Positions 6,520 to 11,241 of a stretch of 11,241 nucleotides of DNA are shown piece after piece (position 1 is the first letter of the stretch; each line of letters begins with the position of its first letter). The translations under genes and the position numbers were made by a program. Location: NCBI GenBank assembly GCA_005885015.1, contig VAYG01000020.1, positions 1 through 11,241 of the forward strand, in the 5' to 3' direction. The DNA comes from Actinomycetota bacterium. GTDB taxonomy: Bacteria > Actinomycetota > UBA4738. The notes beneath the pieces were generated by a model. That model ran no database searches. It saw only the letters and a list, made by a program, of their open reading frames with translations, and had not been told where the DNA came from.

Positions 6520-6534
6520 TAGCGTCGATATATC
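6511..6534. promoter_or_regulatory. Twin CGATATATC operator, probable PadR autoregulatory site
   Basis: CGATATATC occurs at 6511-6519 and 6526-6534, a direct repeat with a 15-bp period; each contains the 8-bp palindrome GATATATC. It is the only AT-rich patch in a GC-rich gap, overlaps the -10 and start region, and sits just before a PadR-type gene. AT-rich palindromes are typical targets of PadR-family repressors, which commonly control their own genes. Confidence 0.6.
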
Positions 6535-6568
6535 AGCTCCCGTCATAGCCGAAAAAGGACGCTCGTTG

Positions 6569-6926
6569 GTGCCCCGACCGCCGGACGCCGGAACGAACCC
6601 ACCGCCTCCACTCACCCCGGCCACGTTCCACATCCTGCTGGCCCTGGCCGCCGGCGAGATGCACGGGTACGCGATCATGCGGGAGGTCGCGATCCTCTCC
6701 GACGGCCGGGTGAGCATGGGCCCGGGGACCTTGGCTGATCGAGGAATCGGACCAGCGCCCCGATCCCGAGCTGGACGACGAGCGGCGTCGCTACTATCGG
6801 ATCACCGAGCTCGGCCGGCGGACTGTGGTCGCCGAGGCCGAGCGGCTCTCCCTGCTGGTGCGGGAGGCCCGCCAGCGCAGGCTCCTCGGCCCGGATCGGG
6901 GCGTCCAGCTCGGGGACGCCGGATGA
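6569..6926 (+). pseudogene. PadR-family transcriptional regulator, internal deletion with frameshift
   Basis: From GTG 6569 the frame gives a Pro-rich start, then LTPATFHILLALAAGEMHGY and AIMREVAILSDGRVSMGPGTL, the PadR winged-helix core. After ACCTTGG (6729-6735) the match continues in another frame as LIEESDQRPDPELDDERRRY, then YRITELGRRTVVAEAERLS and a C-terminal helix to TGA 6924. PadR proteins always carry about ten residues (YGSIKRLLADG-like, the recognition helix end) between GTL and LIEE, so about 32 nt look absent. Without that segment DNA binding would fail even if the frame were restored. GGA at 6557-6559 serves as Shine-Dalgarno. The stop overlaps the next start (ATGA). Intact, it should repress its own promoter through the 6511-6534 operator. 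Confidence 0.82.
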
Positions 6927-7231
6927 CCCGACGGGCCGAGACCCGCCGCTTCGTCCCCCCGGACGGCCGGAGGATCGAGCGGCACGTCGGCGCGTACCGG
7001 AGGCTGCTCGTCCTGTACCCCTGGCGGTTCCGGCGGCGGTTCGGCACGGAGATGGTGCAGGTGTTCCGGGACCAGCTGAGGTCGGAGCTCCGGGCCGGCG
7101 GCATGGCACCCGCGGGGCGCGCCTGGGTCCAGGTGGTGATCGATGTCGTTCGCACCGCCCCCCGCGAGCGGCTCCGCGGCCTCATCGAAGGGGAGTGGCG
7201 CGAATCGACGCTGGCCGGAGGGAGGTCTGGC
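6923..7231 (+). CDS. PadR-associated leader ORF, no own stop; reads in frame into the permease
   Basis: ATG 6923 overlaps the padR stop (ATGA), so translation is coupled. The product shows YRRLLVLYPWRFRRRFGTEM, then VQVFRDQLRSELRAGG, AWVQVVIDVVRTAPRERLRG and GLIEGEWRESTLAGG. This LYPxxFRxRxGxEM…RDQLR…APRERL pattern is recurrent in short proteins coded next to PadR genes in actinobacteria and at the head of putative permeases; its function is unknown. Here it has about 103 residues and no stop before the permease ATG at 7232, which lies in the same frame. A 421-residue fusion (6923-8188) is thus the literal reading, but the strong Shine-Dalgarno at 7217-7225 supports separate initiation of the permease. 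Loss of the stop by a small deletion near 7190-7215 is another possibility. Confidence 0.6.
7217..7225 (+). promoter_or_regulatory. Strong Shine-Dalgarno GGAGGGAGG before the permease start
   Basis: GGAGGGAGG ends 6 nt before ATG 7232. It lies inside an open frame, where such a site would not be needed unless translation starts anew at 7232. Confidence 0.6.
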
Positions 7232-8188
7232 ATGTTCCGATACACTCTGCGCAGGCTTCTGCTGTCGATCTCCGTCCTCGTGCTCGCGAGCGTCCTGGTC
7301 TTCGTCCTGGTGCGGACCACCATCGACCCGCTGGCCGGATGCAGCATCAATCCCCAGACCCGGCCCGAGCAATGCACGAAGGTCCGGCACGAACTCGGGC
7401 TGGACCGGCCGCTCACCGTTCAGTACGGGAAGTGGCTCGGGCACTTCGCACGCGGCGACTGGGGGACCTCACTCCTGTCGGGCCGGCCCGTGTTTCCCGA
7501 CATCCGCTCCGCGCTGGCCAACACCCTGGTCCTGGGGCTCACCGCCACGGCCTTCTCCCTCCTCCTGGGGATCGGGATCGGCTTGTACTCCGCCTTGCGC
7601 CAGTACTCCTGGTTCGATCACGTGAGCACGGGGGGAGCGTTCATCGGCTTGTCAATCCCCAACTTCTGGTTCGCCCTTCTGCTCCAGGTCTTCTTCGGCA
7701 TCTACCTCACCAAGTGGCTGGGGCTGCACGAACCGATCTTCGCGACGGCGGGCATGTACAAGCCGGGGACCGAGGAATTCCACCTGATCGACCGGGTGCG
7801 CCACCTCGTGTTGCCGATCCTGGTCCTCTCGGTGCAGGAGATCGCCGTGTACAGCCGGTACATGCGCTCGTCCATGCTCGAGGTGATGCACAGCGACTAC
7901 CTGCGGACCGCCCGGGCCAAGGGGCTGGGGGAGGCCCGTTTGGTCTACCGCCACGCCATGCGCAACGCCCTGATCCCCATCACCACGGTGGCCGGCCTGT
8001 CGATCGGAGCCCTGGCAGGGGGTCTGATCATCACCGAGAGCATCTTCGAATGGCCCGGCATGGGTCGGCTGTTCATCCAATCCATGTTCCGAGGCGACTA
8101 CCTGATCGTGCTCCCATGGCTGATGGTCACCGTCACGTTCGTCATCGTCATGTACGCGGTGCTCGACCCTCGGATCCGGTACGGCTGA
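7232..8188 (+). CDS. ABC transporter permease, OppB/DppB (peptide/nickel) type
   Basis: This is a 318-residue integral membrane subunit. It starts MFRYTLRRLLLSISVLVLAS with the first membrane helix, followed by a periplasmic loop (ELGLDRPLTVQYGKWLGHFA, GDWGTSLLSGRPV). Membrane segments follow at NTLVLGLTATAFSLLLGIGI, FIGLSIPNFWFALLLQVFFG and LPILVLSVQEIAVYSRYM. The EAA-type loop that docks on the ATPase is SDYLRTARAKGLGEARLVYR, then HAMRNALIPITTVAGL. The end is VLDPRIRYG, as usual. Family members read FNLxADxLYAVLDPR; here FVIV joins MYAVLDPR directly near 8150, so about seven residues (roughly 21 nt, in frame) may be missing from the last helix. No binding protein, OppC partner or ATPase gene follows, so the subunit is orphaned in this window. 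Confidence 0.85.
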   Translation: MFRYTLRRLLLSISVLVLASVLVFVLVRTTIDPLAGCSINPQTRPEQCTKVRHELGLDRPLTVQYGKWLGHFARGDWGTSLLSGRPVFPDIRSALANTLVLGLTATAFSLLLGIGIGLYSALRQYSWFDHVSTGGAFIGLSIPNFWFALLLQVFFGIYLTKWLGLHEPIFATAGMYKPGTEEFHLIDRVRHLVLPILVLSVQEIAVYSRYMRSSMLEVMHSDYLRTARAKGLGEARLVYRHAMRNALIPITTVAGLSIGALAGGLIITESIFEWPGMGRLFIQSMFRGDYLIVLPWLMVTVTFVIVMYAVLDPRIRYG

Positions 8189-8198
8189 GCGCGGGCGC

Positions 8199-8204
8199 TA
8201 TGCT
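8199..8204 (+). promoter_or_regulatory. TATGCT -10 element, leaderless promoter of the DUF2277 gene
   Basis: TATGCT (TAnnnT type) ends 6 nt before ATG 8211, the spacing seen for leaderless actinobacterial genes where the transcript starts at the initiation codon. No Shine-Dalgarno precedes the ATG, which agrees. Confidence 0.5.
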
Positions 8205-8210
8205 GGCCGC

Positions 8211-8447
8211 ATGTGCCGAAGCATCAAGACGCTGCGCAGCTCGGAGTCGCCGCCGATGGAGGAGGAGATCCACGCCGCGGCCCTCCAGTTCGTCCGAAAG
8301 GTGAGCGGGTACCGGGCGCCATCCAAGGCCAACGCGGAAGCGTTCGACGCAGCGGTGGGGGAGATCGCCGAAGCTTCGCGCCGGCTCCTGAGCAGCCTCG
8401 TGGTCGGAACCGGGACCGGCCGCCTGGCGGAGCGCCCTCGCCGGTGA
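8211..8447 (+). CDS. DUF2277 family protein
   Basis: This is a 78-residue protein with the hallmark MCR(N/S)I start: MCRSIKTL, then MEEEIHAAALQFVRKVSGYR, APSKANAEAFDAAVGEIAEA and SRRLLSSLV, ending in a basic GRLAERPRR tail. DUF2277 proteins are small, mostly helical and of unknown function, widespread in actinobacteria and other soil bacteria; length and motif order are normal, so the gene looks intact. It probably has a leaderless transcript from TATGCT at 8199-8204. Its TGA overlaps the GTG of the PPC-domain gene (GTGA), giving a translationally coupled two-gene operon. Confidence 0.85.
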   Translation: MCRSIKTLRSSESPPMEEEIHAAALQFVRKVSGYRAPSKANAEAFDAAVGEIAEASRRLLSSLVVGTGTGRLAERPRR

Positions 8448-8872
8448 AGACCTATCCCTCCGACGACGGCTCCGCCGCCTTCGTCAGCCTGACGAGGGGC
8501 GAGGACCTCCTGGAGGGCCTGAACGAGGCCGTGCGGGAGCTTGGGATCGAGGCGGGCACGCTCCAGGTGATCGGGGGCTTGGAGGAGGCCACGGTCGGTT
8601 ACTTCGATCCCCAGTCCGGCCAGTACGAGCGGATCCCCACAGGCCACGTTGAGATCAGCTCGGGGCTCGGCAACGTATCCATCCGGGACGGAGAGCCGTT
8701 CATCCACCTGCACCTCGTCCTGTCGGGCCCCGACGGCTCCTCCGTCGGCGGGCACGCCATGGAAGGGTGCCGCGCCTACGTGGTGGAGGCGTACTTCCGC
8801 AAGCTGGCCGGCCGGCCGCCGGTGCGCCAAGAGGTTCCCGGGCTCACCCTGAAGGTCTGGCCGGGAAGCTAG
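8444..8872 (+). CDS. PPC-domain (DUF296) protein
   Basis: The product is 142 residues from GTG 8444, overlapping the DUF2277 stop by 4 nt. The PPC fold is seen as LTRGEDLLEGLNEAVRELGI, EAGTLQVIGGLEEATVGYFD, VEISSGLGNVSIRDGEPFIH, LHLVLSGPDGSSVGGHAMEG and RAYVVEAYFRKLAG. The HxH within PFIHLHLVL and the later GGH match the three histidines that bind a metal in bacterial PPC proteins, which form trimers. In plants the domain is attached to AT-hooks; the free-standing bacterial forms have no agreed function, though DNA-binding or small-molecule roles have been proposed. The gene appears intact. Its TAG lies 1 nt from the TGA of the convergent protease gene, so no terminator fits between them. Confidence 0.85.
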   Translation: MKTYPSDDGSAAFVSLTRGEDLLEGLNEAVRELGIEAGTLQVIGGLEEATVGYFDPQSGQYERIPTGHVEISSGLGNVSIRDGEPFIHLHLVLSGPDGSSVGGHAMEGCRAYVVEAYFRKLAGRPPVRQEVPGLTLKVWPGS

Positions 8873-8873
8873 G

Positions 8874-11241
8874 TCAGGACTCTGTTTCCGCCGCCGGCGG
8901 GTCGGCGACGACCTCCGGCTCGCCTGGCTCGCCGGCCGGCCCGGTGGCGCCATCGCCTGACCCGTCCGGGGCCCCGTCTCCGGCCGCTGCCGGCCGGGCT
9001 TCGCCGTTGCCGGACAAGGCGGGACCCTCCGCGACCTCGCCGTTCCCGTCGGGGCCGAGGTCCACGCGGGCCGGGACCAGGACGGGGAGCGGCACGGCCA
9101 CCTTGGCGTGGCCCTTGTGAGCCGCGACGGCCTCCTGGTGGTAGGACTCGGCCACCTCTTGGAAATCGGGCGCCGAATACTGCCGCCCGTCCACCAGCGG
9201 TCCCTGGACGCCGTCGATGATGGCCGCCACGTCTTCCCCGGAGATCGTCTTGCTGGTCTCCAGGGCGTGCGCAACGGCCAGGATCTCCCGTCGGTTGTCC
9301 CCCAGCAGGGTCCTCGTCCGCTCATACAGCTCCTGGAGGCGGGCCTCGACCCGCTTGCCCAGCTCGGTCTCGAACAGGTTGCGGTCGGTCCCGTCCTCGG
9401 CCGAGATCTGGCTCCGGGTGGTGATCCCGAACTTGGTCACCCGATGCGACGCGAGGCTGGACCCCATCCCGATGTAGGCCTCCATGAGGGTGGCGACCTG
9501 GGTGGAGTTGCGGAGGTCCCCGGCCACGCCGGCCGAGTGGTCCTCGTCGAAGAACATCCGCTCGCCGGCCAGGGAGGCCAGCGACCCCACGATGTCCACC
9601 TCGTACTCCGACTTCCAGTTCACGAACTGGTCCTCCGGAGGGATGAACGAGACGAACCCTCCCACGTCACCACGCCGCTCGATGGTGGCCATGTCGATGA
9701 CGGCGTGCTTGCGAAGCCGATACGAGACCACCGCGTGGCAGGCTTCGTGGATGGCCACGGCGTGGCGCTCTCGCTCGATGTATTCCGTGTCGTCCGGAAG
9801 GCCGTGCTCCTTCAGCTGCTTGGCCCGCAGGGTCCGTCTCGCACCGCGATCACCAGGGCCTCGTTCACCGTGTCTTGGATGCTGGCGCCCGTGGCATAGG
9901 GAGTGATCACGGCCAGCTTCTCGATCTCCTCGGACGTCAGGGCGTGCTTGACCTTGCCCAGGTAGTACTGGTAGGTCTCCCGCCGACCCTCCTTCGGCGG
10001 GTACCCCACCTTGTAGATGCGGTCGATCCGGCCCGGTCGGAGCATGGCCTCGTCCAGCACGTCCGGACGGTTGGTGGCGAAGATGTGGAGGATCCGGTAC
10101 TTGGGTGGTGGCTTCGGTCGCATCCCCAGGACGCGCCGGACGATCCGGTTGAAGAAACCGCGCGGCTTCTTCAGCCCGGACATCTCGGCCAGGAGCGCCT
10201 GGAGGGTCCCCATCCCACCACCGCCCATCCCACCGAGCCCGGCGATGATCCGATCGACCATCCTCCCGGGCTCGTCCAGCCCGGTCGTGGGGAGGCTCTC
10301 CCGCATCAGGAGCGAGGCGGTCTCCGGGGACATGTACGCCATGCCGTTGCACCCTGCCAAAGCCCACGGGCTCGGCACGATCCCGGTAACGCCTCCGGGC
10401 ACCGCCCCGCCCCCGCCGCGGTTCCCCAGCGAGTCGGCCTCGTCGAAGAAGACGATCACCCCGCCGTACCTGAGGGCGATCTTGCGGAGCTTGCGGTACA
10501 GCCCTTTCACCTTGAGGATGCCCACCCCGAGGAACATGTTGATGAAGGCCCCGGGATCGACGAACACGAACGGCTTGCTGGTCTCGCCGGCCACCGCCTG
10601 GGCCATGAGCGTCTTCCCGGTCCCCGGCGGGCCCCACAGCAGGATGCCACCGGGGACGTAGCCACCCCGCTCTTCGATCGACTCGGGGTCGTCCAGGAAG
10701 ATGATGTTCTCCTTCACCCGGGTGAGCACGGCGTCCTGGCCCTTCACGTCGGTGAATCGCGTCTTGATGTCATCCGGCATGTAGACGTCGACGCCGCCCC
10801 GGGACAGGAACCAGAACAGCCCGATGAACTGGAACATCACGAAGAGGAAGCCAAAGGCCAGCTGGAAGGCGAACGGCAGGGCCTTGGTGATGGCGATGGG
10901 GAGCTGGATGAGCGCGGTGGCGGGAGGGAGGTGGTAGATCTTGGCCAGGAACAGGTCGACGATGGCCAGGATGAACAGGAGCTTCAGGACGCGGCTGATC
11001 CGGAAGCGCGTCCAGTCGTTCATCCTTCCGGTGCGCTTCTGTGCACGCGCGAAGAGGCCGGTCCAGCGCCGGTGCCAGCTCGCGGAATGCTCGCTGATCA
11101 GGTAGTGGATCTGGCGGACGGCCTCGACCGCGGCGAGGCCCAGGAGCCACCAGTATCCGCGGAGCGTCTGGTTGAGGGCCTCCGACGAGCTGATGGCCGG
11201 GTCGAACTGGGCCAGGTTCGCCCAGAGCATCACCACCCAGG
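8874..11241 (-). pseudogene. Membrane AAA+ / M41 zinc metalloprotease (FtsH-like), frame broken, right edge open
   Basis: The upstream frame (11236 to about 9840; codons stay open to the edge, so the true start may lie outside) holds several hydrophobic segments in residues 26-145. The AAA+ module follows: GPPGTGKT (202-209), pore loop MFLGVG (234-239), VIVFFDEAD (260-268) and FATNRPDVLDEAMLRPGRID (386-405). FtsH has about 45 residues between Walker B and this region; here there are about 115, with Gly/Met-rich and basic inserts. The frame breaks near 9830-9845 after NEALVIAVRDG. The other frame gives RAKQLKEHGLPDD, then HEACH at 9735-9749 (M41 zinc site) and HSAGVAGDL with the third-ligand Asp at 9516-9518. 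The C-terminus is a Gly/Pro/Glu-rich, probably disordered tail. About 25-32 nt seem missing at the break. Intact, it would degrade membrane and unfolded proteins. Confidence 0.82.

Noticed and set aside
6794..7444. Minus-strand frames opposite padR, the leader ORF and the permease start
   Set aside because: No motif, no Shine-Dalgarno, and they lie opposite three frames with family matches.
8198..9325. Minus-strand open frame crossing the PPC gene and the protease tail
   Set aside because: It overlaps the well-supported DUF2277, PPC and M41 coding frames and shows only Arg/Ser/Pro-rich sequence.
9812..9860. Programmed frameshift or translational bypass in the protease gene
   Set aside because: No slippery heptamer is visible, and residues expected in the family are absent rather than placed in another frame; missing DNA explains it better.
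1..11241. CRISPR array, tRNA, rRNA, insertion sequence, attachment site or defence operon
   Set aside because: No regularly spaced repeats, cloverleaf-like segments, transposase or integrase motifs, or known defence domains were seen on either strand.

Overview
This is a very GC-rich window that reads like chromosomal DNA of an uncultured actinobacterium-like organism. The evidence is frequent GTG starts, the clpS–DUF2017 gene pair, DUF2277 and PPC/DUF296 genes, a partial ECF sigma factor, and promoter boxes of TTGACA and TAnnnT type. I see no rRNA, tRNA, insertion sequence or CRISPR array. No gene-free stretch exceeds 300 bases.

Layout. A partial ECF sigma factor (−) runs off the left edge. 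It is followed by four leftward units: a secreted Asp-box (BNR) propeller protein behind a 12-bp terminator hairpin, an NAD(P)-binding beta-hydroxyacid dehydrogenase, and a broken nitroreductase. Two tiny rightward genes come next (3529-3984), each carrying a CxxCG[AS]PLS motif. A leftward group follows: a secreted PQQ-type sugar dehydrogenase, a small DUF3303-like protein, DUF2017 and a broken clpS. Divergent from clpS, a PadR-type repressor gene (broken) sits behind a clear TTGACA promoter whose -10 overlaps twin CGATATATC operators. It overlaps a PadR-associated leader ORF that has no stop and reads in frame into an OppB/DppB-type ABC permease. DUF2277 and a PPC-domain gene form a small leaderless-looking rightward operon. 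It meets, tail to tail with a 1-nt gap, a leftward membrane AAA+/M41 (FtsH-like) protease gene that is also broken and runs off the right edge.

The main surprise is damage. Four conserved genes (nitroreductase, clpS, padR, the FtsH-like protease) each lose an internal block plus the reading frame. A fifth, the permease, seems to lack a short in-frame block. In every case both flanks still match the family closely, so this looks like missing DNA rather than point frameshifts. That means either very recent multi-gene decay or systematic small deletions in the assembled sequence. Resolving this comes first, because it decides whether the window carries working protein-quality-control and regulatory genes.

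Functionally the window mixes secreted oxidation and binding functions (PQQ dehydrogenase, Asp-box protein), proteolysis (ClpS adaptor, FtsH-like protease) and a PadR-controlled membrane transport locus. Apart from the small operons there is no single pathway tying it together, and I do not see a defence system or mobile element.
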